From the NCBI GenBank assembly GCA_026983775.1, contig JALSTK010000088.1, positions 1-60,220 of the forward strand: a stretch of 60,220 nucleotides of DNA, given 5' to 3'. The notes beneath the pieces were generated by a model. That model did not search any database. It was not told the DNA's origin and saw only the letters and a list, made by a program, of their open reading frames with translations. Below, one piece after another: positions 8,760 to 16,607 of the stretch. Position 1 is the stretch's first letter. Each line of letters starts with the position of its first letter. Position numbers and translations under genes: made by a program. Origin of the DNA: Calditrichia bacterium (GTDB lineage: Bacteria > Calditrichota > Calditrichia > Calditrichales > Calditrichaceae).

Positions 8760-10568
8760 CTACAGGTTAATTTTAAAACTCAGCCACCATTGCGACATGA
8801 AAAAATCCGCATGCCAATCCGGATTGGTAAAGAGATTGATGTGGAAATTCTGCGAAACGGAAATCATTAAACCGGCCAGAATATCTGTCCCGTCCTCAGA
8901 GATGGTTCGCGTCGGTTGAGTATAGCGTTCGCCGAAATCGGTCTCTTTTTCGTACTTTCCATTGTTGTTCTTTTCCCGCACTTTAAAGTAAGCGGTGGTT
9001 TGATCCTTAATTTGCCAGTATCTCCAATAGCGGTTAACCACCAGCATCAATGTCCAGCTTTTGGCAAATCTATACTGCAGCATTACCGGAATTTGGAAAG
9101 ATTGGCGGGTGGTATGCAAATCCCAAACCAGACTTTTATCCTCATGACGAGAATAATTACTTATGTAACTCTGCAGGTCATCGGGTTTACTCTGCCAGAT
9201 CGAATGGTAGTAGGAAGCGCTGTTAAACATAACCGGTTCGGTAGTCCTTGTGTGCAATCTGTAATCATTAAAATACAGGCCGAGAAAGAGTTTGCTGCGG
9301 GCTGTTTCCTGCCAGATATAGGAGAACATCATCTGCCACGCCTTAATATCCGAACTTCCCGCGGCATGACGCCGGTCATTTAATGAGTTCCAGGAATCAT
9401 ATTGAGAAAAATAATTGCTCGAATTCCAATGGCCGTTATAGTACGAGGTATCCCTGATTACGGAACGGTTGGCGATATCGATTGTAGTTTGATTGGCCGT
9501 GAAATAAAACTGAACCTTTCGCTTTTCGTTTATGCGATATTTTAATAGCAATGTTCCATATTGATCCTGCCCGTCGTGATTCCAGGATTGATTCGTATGT
9601 CCGTTGCGGAAACTATGACTTTCACCCTCATTATTCCCATTCTGATTTTGGTAATCATAAACGGATGAATCCCGGTTTACATAAGTTTGATCCGCCCTGC
9701 CTGTTAGCCAGCCCAGTTTTATACCCACCGTCATTTTATGGGACAGGTGGTAAGTGAGCCCGCCATTCATATCCCAATGATGGTAGTCATTATTACGTTC
9801 TTTACTATAGGTATTCATCCAGTCATGGGTCTCCTGGGTGGAATATTCGTCCTGGTGCAAGCGGGCATATGCCCCACTCCGTTTATGAAACACGCCGTTC
9901 ACTCCTCCGCCTATTTCCAATCCGGGAAGTATACGATAAGCGAGATTTACCGAAAACAACTGCCCCCGGGTAATCATGTTGTCTTCTCCGGCCGAGCGAT
10001 TGATAATCGGTACGTTACTGTCCGCAACCAGTTTTTCACCGGCATAATCCATCCCATAGCGGGCCTGATAGATCCAGGTCGGAGTTTGATAATAAGGCTC
10101 TTCCTTGTAAAGAAACTGAAAAGTCGCCGCTAAAAAAAAATCGGCCCGGGGATGGCTAAGATAACCGAAAGATACAATGGGCTCCGGTTCGGGTCGGGTT
10201 ACCGAATACCAGCGGGGATCGATATAAATCGGAGTGTAGGAATCTACACCGCCATAATCCCTGTAGGGTGTCAGAGGTACAATATGCGTCACCGGTGCTT
10301 CCTTACGATCGCCGCGAAAATCCACGTACAATTGACTGAAACGGCTCGTATCCAATGGAATATAGGCTGGATTCAGATGAATCTGCAGGAAGGGATCGTC
10401 GATTAAACCGGCCGATACTTTTTTGAAATTGTAAATTCCATATGGATTTAAATAGTAACTTTGAAAATATAGATTGGAGTGCTCAAAGCTTTTTTCCGTT
10501 ACCCGCTCTCCCCAGTATTGGGCAAAAAGCATAACCGGCAACAGCAAGCCTATCAATACTACCTTCAT
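8760..10568 (-). CDS. Large predicted outer-membrane beta-barrel protein
   Basis: A 602-residue protein with a signal peptide (MKVVLIGLLLPVMLFAQ, cleavage near residue 16). The mature part is rich in Tyr, Trp, Asn and Gln, with alternating patterns such as FFLAATFQFLYK, KVQFYFTANQTTID and SWTLMLVVNRYWRYW. It ends in an aromatic-containing final strand (WWLSFKINL). These are general features of outer-membrane beta-barrels. No substrate can be named. It heads a minus-strand run followed closely by three small lipoprotein genes, which could form a complex with it. Confidence 0.75.
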   Translation of the reverse strand: MKVVLIGLLLPVMLFAQYWGERVTEKSFEHSNLYFQSYYLNPYGIYNFKKVSAGLIDDPFLQIHLNPAYIPLDTSRFSQLYVDFRGDRKEAPVTHIVPLTPYRDYGGVDSYTPIYIDPRWYSVTRPEPEPIVSFGYLSHPRADFFLAATFQFLYKEEPYYQTPTWIYQARYGMDYAGEKLVADSNVPIINRSAGEDNMITRGQLFSVNLAYRILPGLEIGGGVNGVFHKRSGAYARLHQDEYSTQETHDWMNTYSKERNNDYHHWDMNGGLTYHLSHKMTVGIKLGWLTGRADQTYVNRDSSVYDYQNQNGNNEGESHSFRNGHTNQSWNHDGQDQYGTLLLKYRINEKRKVQFYFTANQTTIDIANRSVIRDTSYYNGHWNSSNYFSQYDSWNSLNDRRHAAGSSDIKAWQMMFSYIWQETARSKLFLGLYFNDYRLHTRTTEPVMFNSASYYHSIWQSKPDDLQSYISNYSRHEDKSLVWDLHTTRQSFQIPVMLQYRFAKSWTLMLVVNRYWRYWQIKDQTTAYFKVREKNNNGKYEKETDFGERYTQPTRTISEDGTDILAGLMISVSQNFHINLFTNPDWHADFFMSQWWLSFKINL

Positions 10569-10853
10569 AACAGGGCCTCCCTATAGATTTGATTAAGATA
10601 GGATCCTTCAATCAAAAATGGCTGTAGGGTTTAGTACAAATAATATACCATTAAATTGAAGCAGGGATACCCGGGTGGGTTATCTGTTGTTTTTTCAGAA
10701 CTTATAAAATAGGATGGTGGTTTAAAAAGAGGCCAAAATTATCAGAAATCTGATATAGCATCAGATTTCTGATAGACGCTTCCCGATTCAATTGCACCGG
10801 GCCACTTTGTCGGGCCGCCTGGATCTACGGCCTTCTCTACGGACAAGCCGGTC
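10569..10853. other. Intergenic region with a 15-bp inverted repeat
   Basis: This 285-base gap lies upstream of the large beta-barrel gene and downstream of the DUF2780 gene, both on the minus strand. It should hold the beta-barrel promoter. Its only clear structure is the inverted repeat at 10740-10774, described separately. No gene, tRNA or coding remnant was seen. Confidence 0.6.
10740..10774. repeat. Perfect 15-bp inverted repeat made of doubled ATCAGA/TCTGAT units
   Basis: The arms are 10740-10754 and 10760-10774, separated by five bases (ATAGC). Each arm is itself a dyad, ATCAGA-NN-TCTGAT, with AA between the half-sites in one arm and TT in the other. Read on the minus strand it lies about 80 bases after the DUF2780 gene and is followed by AATTTT, so it could be a weak terminator. 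The internal symmetry also fits a double operator for the beta-barrel gene. Confidence 0.6.
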
Positions 10854-11318
10854 TTAGAAGAAGTTGGATAGTTTCCCCATAAGGCCGTTTTTGCCGGAAT
10901 CGCCTAAATAGGAAGACAGGCCCGGAACAGCGGAACTAATGCTTTCCACCAACTGGCTGGAACCGTTTGATTTGAAATAATCAAATACAACCGGTAAAAA
11001 TTGTTTCACCATATCGAGGGAGAATCCCGCCTTGGAGAACATGGAAATCATGGAACCCAATTGTTCGGATTTTCCACCTAATAATCCGGAAGCCATACCC
11101 ATTAAACCGGACAATCCGCCGGAACCTTCCCCGGTCTGTGGCAAATTTTGGAATTTGCTCATGATCTCTCCTGAATTGGGGACTAATTCTTTGACCGCGG
11201 AGAACGTATCCCCGGGTACTGCCTCTTTAAGAGAACTCAGAAGCGCTCCCACTCCTTTTTCTGTAACACTCTCGTCAAGACCGGCCTTTCCGGCAATCGC
11301 ACTTAAAAATTCATTCAT
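10854..11318 (-). CDS. DUF2780 domain protein
   Basis: A 154-residue protein resembling DUF2780 (VcgC/VcgE-like) proteins. It begins with a helical part (AIAGKAGLDESVTEKGVGALLSS), has a central Gly/Ser/Met-rich linker (SGGLSGLMGMASGLLG) and a helical C-terminal half with a VKQFLPVVFDYF segment. There is no signal peptide and no catalytic motif. Function in the family is unknown. The start is supported by AAAGGA upstream of the ATG. It is followed by the inverted repeat at 10740 and preceded by a gene for an anchored helix-hairpin-helix protein. Confidence 0.72.
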   Translation of the reverse strand: MNEFLSAIAGKAGLDESVTEKGVGALLSSLKEAVPGDTFSAVKELVPNSGEIMSKFQNLPQTGEGSGGLSGLMGMASGLLGGKSEQLGSMISMFSKAGFSLDMVKQFLPVVFDYFKSNGSSQLVESISSAVPGLSSYLGDSGKNGLMGKLSNFF

Positions 11319-11380
11319 CTTGTATTTCCTTTCTTTATGGTTCGTAAGGTTGACTCTCCTTCCGGGTTCGATTTCAGAAA

Positions 11381-11872
11381 TTATCCGACTTCTTCCCCGT
11401 ATTTTTCTTTGTGTAATTTCCTGGCCTGCATGATCCAGGCATCGCGGCGGATGCGGTCCGTGAAATGTTCAAGCCTTCCTTCAATCCGTTTAATATCCGA
11501 CTCCGTGAAAGTGGCTATCTGTTTGAAAGAGACAATTCCCAGAGAGTTCAGCACCTGCTCGATATGGGGACCGATGCCCCAGATCTTCTTTAAATCATCC
11601 TTGGGCAAAGTCTCCTTAGTCTGTCCTTTTTCGCAGACCGCAAGAGACGCTCTGAGACCCTGATTAATGTCTTCAAGTTCTTTGATCCTGCGTTCCCGAT
11701 CCTGAAGTCTCAGATTCAGTTGATACAGGTCTCCCTGGGAAGTATCTACACCTTGTTTCAAACCATCCGTCGGATCTTTTCTAAACGGGCCTCTGATTAA
11801 CCAGCCCACAATAAAGCCTATGATAGCTGCCAGGATAAGGCAGCAGGTTATTTGTCCGATAATGCTTAACAT
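11381..11872 (-). CDS. Membrane-anchored protein with a helix-hairpin-helix-like domain
   Basis: A 163-residue protein. Residues about 5-27 form one transmembrane helix. Residues about 40-75 are a coiled coil. The C-terminal 70 residues contain LKKIWGIGPHIEQVLNSLGI followed by TESDIKRIEGRL and RIRRDAWIMQARKLH. This is the helix-hairpin-helix-like module found at the end of many otherwise unrelated bacterial membrane proteins and some ribosomal or NADH-dehydrogenase-associated proteins. Its ligand is not known with certainty; DNA or RNA binding is inferred from the fold. It starts 5 bases after the OmpA-like gene. Confidence 0.75.
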   Translation of the reverse strand: MLSIIGQITCCLILAAIIGFIVGWLIRGPFRKDPTDGLKQGVDTSQGDLYQLNLRLQDRERRIKELEDINQGLRASLAVCEKGQTKETLPKDDLKKIWGIGPHIEQVLNSLGIVSFKQIATFTESDIKRIEGRLEHFTDRIRRDAWIMQARKLHKEKYGEEVG

Positions 11873-11877
11873 GGTTT

Positions 11878-12435
11878 TTATTCTCCTTCCAAAATAATTT
11901 CCACTCTTCTGTTCTTCACGCGGCCTTGCTTTGTACGGTTGCTGGCAACAGGTTGCGTGCTACCCATACCCTGAATAGTGTATTCCGCTCTATTCAACCC
12001 CTTGTTTTTCAGATAATTCCGAACCGCTTCGGCCCGCATAATGCTTAATTTACGGTTCTGCTCTTCATTTCCGAAGGAATCGGTATGACCGATTATGGTT
12101 AACCTGGAATCCGACCTCTGCTTTAATATATCATAGATACGATCCAAAACTTTTCTTCCCCGGGCATCAATACCGGCTGTGCCGCTTTTAAAGGAAATCG
12201 TTTGCCGGGTTAAAACCTCTTTTATTTTCTTGCTCACTTCCTTAAGCGATGAAGGCGCTTCTTTGTGAATAAGCGTATCAGTCGACGCAGAAATCTCTGC
12301 CTTTTTGAGCGGCGCGGGGGAGACCACACCGGCCTCGCTCTGTTCCCGGATAACCCCGGCTTTGAAAAAATTACAAAAAATGATAAGTAGAATCAGGGCC
12401 ACGATTCCCAATAATAGGATGGTTTTTTTACGCAT
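11878..12435 (-). CDS. OmpA-family peptidoglycan-binding protein
   Basis: The start is placed at ATG 12435, preceded by GAGG at a 5-base spacing, rather than at an upstream ATG. This gives about 185 residues. Residues about 4-21 are a transmembrane or signal segment (ILLLGIVALILLIIF). The C-terminal OmpA domain covers the last 115 residues, with the typical TIIGHTDSFGNEEQNRKLS and the ending GRVKNRRVEIIL. Such domains bind diaminopimelate-containing peptidoglycan from the periplasm. A single N-terminal anchor suggests a tether between inner membrane or outer membrane and the wall. Confidence 0.88.
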   Translation of the reverse strand: MRKKTILLLGIVALILLIIFCNFFKAGVIREQSEAGVVSPAPLKKAEISASTDTLIHKEAPSSLKEVSKKIKEVLTRQTISFKSGTAGIDARGRKVLDRIYDILKQRSDSRLTIIGHTDSFGNEEQNRKLSIMRAEAVRNYLKNKGLNRAEYTIQGMGSTQPVASNRTKQGRVKNRRVEIILEGE

Positions 12436-12819
12436 TAAAACCTCGATCTTTAGTTTTATCTTAAAATTTTTCGGTTCATGGGGTACGGGCCGATTAGTAC
12501 AAGTACCGTGCCATTTTTGCCGTGTATTCATAAGACTAATAATAATAAGGGAATTGACCGCAAGAAAATCCGATAAAGCGGAGCAGGGCGAGCCATATGC
12601 CTAAGCGAAAAGGGTGATTTCACGCGCAAGGTAAATGGTTTTAAAAAAAATTTCCTCTTACAAAAGTGAAATTAAAATATACGCCCGTCCTTTTTTTGGG
12701 AGGCTCCATCAAGTCGGGCCCGACTTTGCAGGTCGAATAGACGGTTAGAAAACTGCTACTCGAAAGTTTTTTAAGAAGCTTCACCTTATCATAGCTTGGA
12801 AATGATTAAATAATTAGTT
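12436..12819. other. Intergenic region with a 16-bp palindrome, no gene seen
   Basis: This 384-base gap separates the OmpA-like gene from the HAD phosphatase gene, both on the minus strand. It contains the palindrome at 12711-12726 and several A/T runs, and should carry the promoter for the OmpA-like gene. I could not find a coding frame, tRNA or clear terminator. Confidence 0.5.
12711..12726. repeat. Perfect 16-bp palindrome
   Basis: The sequence AAGTCGGGCCCGACTT is its own reverse complement with no spacer. It lies about 94 bases after the end of the HAD gene on the minus strand and about 275 bases upstream of the OmpA-like start. There is no adjacent T-run, so a terminator is less likely than a protein-binding site or a chance palindrome. 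Confidence 0.5.
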
Positions 12820-13434
12820 TTATTCCGTGATCAGAGGTAAGAGTGCCTGCCGTAAGGCGTCCACCGAGCGAAAGAGGATCGCTTCCATACCGAGCCGGCG
12901 GGCGCTATCGACATTGATAGACCGATCATCAATAAACAAACAATGATTCGGCGATTGATTCAGTCGGGTAGCAGCTAATAAATAACAACGTGGGTCGGGT
13001 TTGAGGCAACCCTGCTCGAAACTGAGAACAGGAGCGGGAAACCAGGATAACCAGCCTATGGTTTTCACTAAATACTGCCAGTGCAGCGGACCGATATCCG
13101 ATAACAAACCGATCGGATATTTGGCCTTAACCTGTTCAACCAACTCCTTCATACCGGGCATAGGGGTAAATACAGCGCACCACTCGTGAACAAACCGATC
13201 ATATTCGAGAGTAATGCCGGTTACCTTTTTAAATCGGGAATAAAACTGATGCGGAGTTAATTTCCCTTTGGCAAAATCACGAAAAGTAGGGTCGGCGAAG
13301 AGTCCGGCCATGATGGTTCGTTCGTTTTCGTCTTTCTTAACGGGTATATACTTAAAAATACCCCGCCGTAAGTCCACATCAACCAGCACTCGTCCCAGAT
13401 CAAAAATTACCGCTTTAATCGATTTACGATTCAT
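12820..13434 (-). CDS. HAD-superfamily phosphatase (subfamily IA-like)
   Basis: A 204-residue hydrolase. Motif I is FDLGRVLVDVD (residues about 11-21); the nucleophile Asp and the second position Gly instead of Asp resemble the YihX/HAD-IA-v3 group, where motif I is DLGxVL. Motif II is LLSDIG, motif III Lys is in GCLKPDPRCYL, and motif IV is LFIDDRSINVDSAR. The substrate is probably a small phosphorylated metabolite, not identifiable here. The start overlaps the end of the upstream MBL-fold gene by 11 bases. Confidence 0.85.
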   Translation of the reverse strand: MNRKSIKAVIFDLGRVLVDVDLRRGIFKYIPVKKDENERTIMAGLFADPTFRDFAKGKLTPHQFYSRFKKVTGITLEYDRFVHEWCAVFTPMPGMKELVEQVKAKYPIGLLSDIGPLHWQYLVKTIGWLSWFPAPVLSFEQGCLKPDPRCYLLAATRLNQSPNHCLFIDDRSINVDSARRLGMEAILFRSVDALRQALLPLITE

Positions 13435-14194
13435 CCCTTAACTCCAGTTGCAAGCCGTCATAGCTGAATTCCATACCCTGTGGCAAAAGTCGGCCGTGTT
13501 TCTCATGATCCAGGTTATGACTCATATGAATAAAATAGGTTCGTTGAGCGTTAATTTTTCGGGCCTCGGAAAGGGCCTGCTGTAAATTAAAATGAGTCGG
13601 GTGGGGTTTTTCACGTAACGCATCCAGTACTAACAGATCCAGACCCTTCAGCAGAACGTAACTTTCTTCGGGGATACGGCTTACATCGGTGCAATAGGCA
13701 AATGAGCCGATACGATAGCCGAGAATCGGTAGATCACCATGCCATAATGGGATGGGTTCAACCGTAACTCCTTTGACCCGGAATGTTTTTTCGACTTCAT
13801 AGCCTTTTAAGTTTGGTACACCCGCATGCAATCCTTGTTCATGGAAGGCATGGGGAAAGATAATTTTAAGACGTTCCATAGTTTGGACATTGCCGTAAAC
13901 CGGAATAATCTCTTTCTGCAGGTAATTAAAACGGCGGATTTCATCCAGGCCGAAGATATGATCGGCGTGGGCATGGGTGTATAAGACGGCATCGATTCTT
14001 GGGAAAGGGTGACGAAGAAATTGCTGTCGCATATCCACGGAAGTGTCGATCAAAAGATTTACGCCCTGCGTTTCGATCATTACCGATGAACGCAGGCGTT
14101 TATTTTTAGGATTATCCGATCGGCACACCTCACAATCACAGTTAATGACCGGCACTCCGCCGGAAGTTCCGGTTCCCAGAAAAGTAATATGCAT
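13424..14194 (-). CDS. MBL-fold phosphodiesterase (PhnP-like)
   Basis: A 256-residue metallo-beta-lactamase-fold protein. It opens with TFLGTGTSGGVPVINCDCEVC, in which the paired cysteines are typical of PhnP-type enzymes that bind an extra structural zinc. The metal motif is YTHAHADHIFGLD, with later ligands around YCTDVSRIP and the histidine in THFNLQQAL. PhnP hydrolyses phosphoribosyl 1,2-cyclic phosphate, but many family members act on other cyclic phosphodiesters or lipoate-related substrates. No phosphonate genes are nearby, so the substrate is left open. Confidence 0.85.
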   Translation of the reverse strand: MHITFLGTGTSGGVPVINCDCEVCRSDNPKNKRLRSSVMIETQGVNLLIDTSVDMRQQFLRHPFPRIDAVLYTHAHADHIFGLDEIRRFNYLQKEIIPVYGNVQTMERLKIIFPHAFHEQGLHAGVPNLKGYEVEKTFRVKGVTVEPIPLWHGDLPILGYRIGSFAYCTDVSRIPEESYVLLKGLDLLVLDALREKPHPTHFNLQQALSEARKINAQRTYFIHMSHNLDHEKHGRLLPQGMEFSYDGLQLELRDES

Positions 14195-14232
14195 TTATTG
14201 CGCCTTAATATGATTTGAAATCATTCTCAATA

Positions 14233-15318
14233 CTATGGGTGAAGTAACACTTCAAAAGCCCGTTTCAGACGTTTATCGGAATCTACCGTTTCAATACGGC
14301 ACTGCCCCGGTTCATCCACCAGAATAAGGCGTACCCGGCGATTCTTCACCTTTTTATCGTGGTAAATGCGTTTTAAAAGGCGATCCGGATCCATCTTACT
14401 TCGATCAAAATCTATTTTCACTTTATCGAGCAGTCGCAGCATACGCCGGTAATTCGGTTCGGAAATACTTCCGGTCTGTTTTTCAAAACTAACCGCGCAT
14501 TTCATACCCAGTATAACCGCTTCCCCATGTTTCAGACCCTTAAAACCATATTCTGCTTCCAAAGCATGACCGAAGGTATGACCAAAATTCAGAATCATAC
14601 GCAGACTGCTTTCCTGCTCATCCTCTTCAACTACCCGGGCCTTGATTTCCGCCGATTCCAGTACGACATGTTGCAATACATTCAAGTCTTTCTTCAGCAC
14701 AAGAGTAAGCTTTTTTTCCAGATACTCGAACAGGCGGGCATTGCGAATGAACCCGTATTTAATCACTTCTCCCAAACCGCTGCGCAGCTCTGCTTCGGGA
14801 AGAGTCTGCAGAACCATCACATCGCTTAGTACAAACAGAGGCTGTTTGAACGCACCGATCAGATTCTTGCCCAGGGGATGATTGACGCCGACTTTACCGC
14901 CGATGCTGGAATCCACCTGAGCCAGAAGTGTAGTCGGCACCTGTATAAAGGGTATACCGCGCAAATACGTTGCGGCGATAAATCCCGCCAGATCACCGAT
15001 TACGCCCCCGCCCAGAGCAATGATCACCGCATTGCGCTCGAAATGATGTTCCAGAAGTCCGGTATAAAGCGCTTCGACCTGCTTCAAAGTTTTAGCCTGC
15101 TCTCCATCCGGGACGCGAAACGTAATCACCTGCTGCCCGGGACCGAATTCTTCTCTGACTTTAGCGCCGTAGAGATCATCAATAAGCTGAGAGGTTATAA
15201 CAGCCACCTGGGTTGCAGGATGTACCTTTGCCAATAAGCGGGGAACCCGCTGTAAGATATTTCTTCCCACATAAACAGGATACGAATGGTAGCCCAGGTT
15301 CACCTGAATCGTTTGCAT
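14233..15318 (-). CDS. aroB: 3-dehydroquinate synthase
   Basis: A 361-residue enzyme of normal length. It converts DAHP to 3-dehydroquinate, the second step of the shikimate pathway, using NAD and a divalent metal. Diagnostic motifs are GEQAKTL, the NAD-binding ALGGGVIGDLAGF, the substrate loop TTLLAQVDSSIGGKVGVN, FGHTFGHALE with metal-binding histidines, and HGEAVILGM. It lies 6 bases after aroK, the usual aroK-aroB order, in a long minus-strand run that also carries rnhB and comEC. Confidence 0.97.
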   Translation of the reverse strand: MQTIQVNLGYHSYPVYVGRNILQRVPRLLAKVHPATQVAVITSQLIDDLYGAKVREEFGPGQQVITFRVPDGEQAKTLKQVEALYTGLLEHHFERNAVIIALGGGVIGDLAGFIAATYLRGIPFIQVPTTLLAQVDSSIGGKVGVNHPLGKNLIGAFKQPLFVLSDVMVLQTLPEAELRSGLGEVIKYGFIRNARLFEYLEKKLTLVLKKDLNVLQHVVLESAEIKARVVEEDEQESSLRMILNFGHTFGHALEAEYGFKGLKHGEAVILGMKCAVSFEKQTGSISEPNYRRMLRLLDKVKIDFDRSKMDPDRLLKRIYHDKKVKNRRVRLILVDEPGQCRIETVDSDKRLKRAFEVLLHP

Positions 15319-15324
15319 TTTCCT

Positions 15325-15876
15325 CTATCCTTTTATACCATATCGTTGCAGATACTTCAGCATCATGGGTAAAATTTCTTCCAGTTCCAAACCATCACGA
15401 TCGAAAATAATATGAGCGCTCTCGTACAGGGCCTTGCGCTGCCCGAGAAGGGACTCAATTCTGCTTAATAAATTTTGTTCGAAATCCGGGCCCTCTTCCA
15501 CATCCAACAGGGGACGCTTACGGGTATGTTTGACCCTGGACAGGATATAGCGCGGACTGCTTTTTATATAAATAATGGTCCCGGTTTGGCGTACCATCCG
15601 ATCATTCTCTTCCTTCAGCAGAGCTCCGCCTCCCAAAGAAATGACAGCGGGTTGAGGACTTTGGCAAAGACGCCGGACTATGTCCGTCTCCTGATCCCGG
15701 AAAGCCTGTTCTCCCTCTTCTTCAAAAATCTGTTTAACCGTCTTTCCCGTTTCCTGCTCGATCATCCGGTCCGTATCAAAAAAGGGACGACTCAGTTGCT
15801 CCGCCAAAAGCAAACCGATTTTGGATTTACCTGCCCCCATAAAACCGGTCATATAAATATGGCGCTTCTCTTTCAT
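15325..15876 (-). CDS. aroK: Shikimate kinase
   Basis: The start is placed at ATG 15876, which overlaps the TGA of rnhB as ATGA and gives a 183-residue protein that begins just before the P-loop, as usual. An upstream in-frame ATG at 15915 would add 13 residues. Motifs are GFMGAGKS (Walker A), FFDTDRMIE (shikimate and magnesium binding), SLGGGALL, and the RPLL segment of the lid. The enzyme phosphorylates shikimate at the 3-hydroxyl. It is followed by aroB. Confidence 0.96.
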   Translation of the reverse strand: MKEKRHIYMTGFMGAGKSKIGLLLAEQLSRPFFDTDRMIEQETGKTVKQIFEEEGEQAFRDQETDIVRRLCQSPQPAVISLGGGALLKEENDRMVRQTGTIIYIKSSPRYILSRVKHTRKRPLLDVEEGPDFEQNLLSRIESLLGQRKALYESAHIIFDRDGLELEEILPMMLKYLQRYGIKG

Positions 15877-16541
15877 GCCGTCGTATCTTTCGTGAAAAAC
15901 AGGTTTTTCTGCCACCGGTCCCGGTTGCGCAAAAATGCCTTACGATGAATATCCGTCGGGCCGTATTTCAAGATCATTTGCCGGTGATGACGGGTACCGT
16001 ACCCTTTATGCCGTTCAAATCCGTACCGGGGGTATTGACGGCCGTATTCGACCATTAAACGGTCGCGATAGGTTTTGGCCAGTATGGATGCCGAGGCAAT
16101 GGTTAGTGATTTCCCATCTCCGCCGACAATCGCCCGACCCTTAATTGGTTTTTTCGAACCGGGAACAAAAAAGGACGGAAAATCCCGGCCGTCTACCAAA
16201 ATCATATCCGGAACAACCGTAATCTGTTCCAAAGCCCGCTTCATAGCCAGAAAAGTAGCCTGTAGAATATTGAGCCGGTCGATTTCTTCTACCGTGGCCA
16301 ATCCGATTGCGAAACTTACGGCCTGATTTCGGATCATTGGTTCCAAACTCTCGCGTTGGGCAGCGGTCAATTTTTTGGAATCGTTGATACCGCTAAGGGT
16401 AGTATCCCTGGGAAGGATCACTGCTGCGGCCACTACCGGTCCGGCCAAAGGTCCCCGACCGGCTTCATCGATTCCACACAGATAGTTCATTCCACTTGTA
16501 TAAAAACGGGCATCAAACTGTTTAATAGCAGACTCCGCCAT
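15873..16541 (-). CDS. rnhB: Ribonuclease HII
   Basis: A 222-residue enzyme that cleaves the RNA strand of RNA-DNA hybrids and starts removal of misincorporated ribonucleotides. The active-site motif GIDEAGRGPLAGPVVAAAV (acidic pair Asp-Glu) is near residues 23-41. INDSKKLT follows, and the third acidic residue is in MILVDGRDF. The helix with ASILAKTYRDRLM is characteristic. A short N-terminal extension of about 20 residues precedes the domain. The stop codon overlaps the aroK start. Confidence 0.96.
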   Translation of the reverse strand: MAESAIKQFDARFYTSGMNYLCGIDEAGRGPLAGPVVAAAVILPRDTTLSGINDSKKLTAAQRESLEPMIRNQAVSFAIGLATVEEIDRLNILQATFLAMKRALEQITVVPDMILVDGRDFPSFFVPGSKKPIKGRAIVGGDGKSLTIASASILAKTYRDRLMVEYGRQYPRYGFERHKGYGTRHHRQMILKYGPTDIHRKAFLRNRDRWQKNLFFTKDTTA

Positions 16542-16607
16542 GATTAAATTGTAATTTTTAAGCGCCTAATTTAAAGGTCAGGCTATCCAGATTCAAATTT
16601 TCCGGAA

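Noticed and set aside
11032-11663. Plus-strand frames opposite the DUF2780 and helix-hairpin-helix genes
   Set aside because: They mirror real genes and are not supported by any motif.
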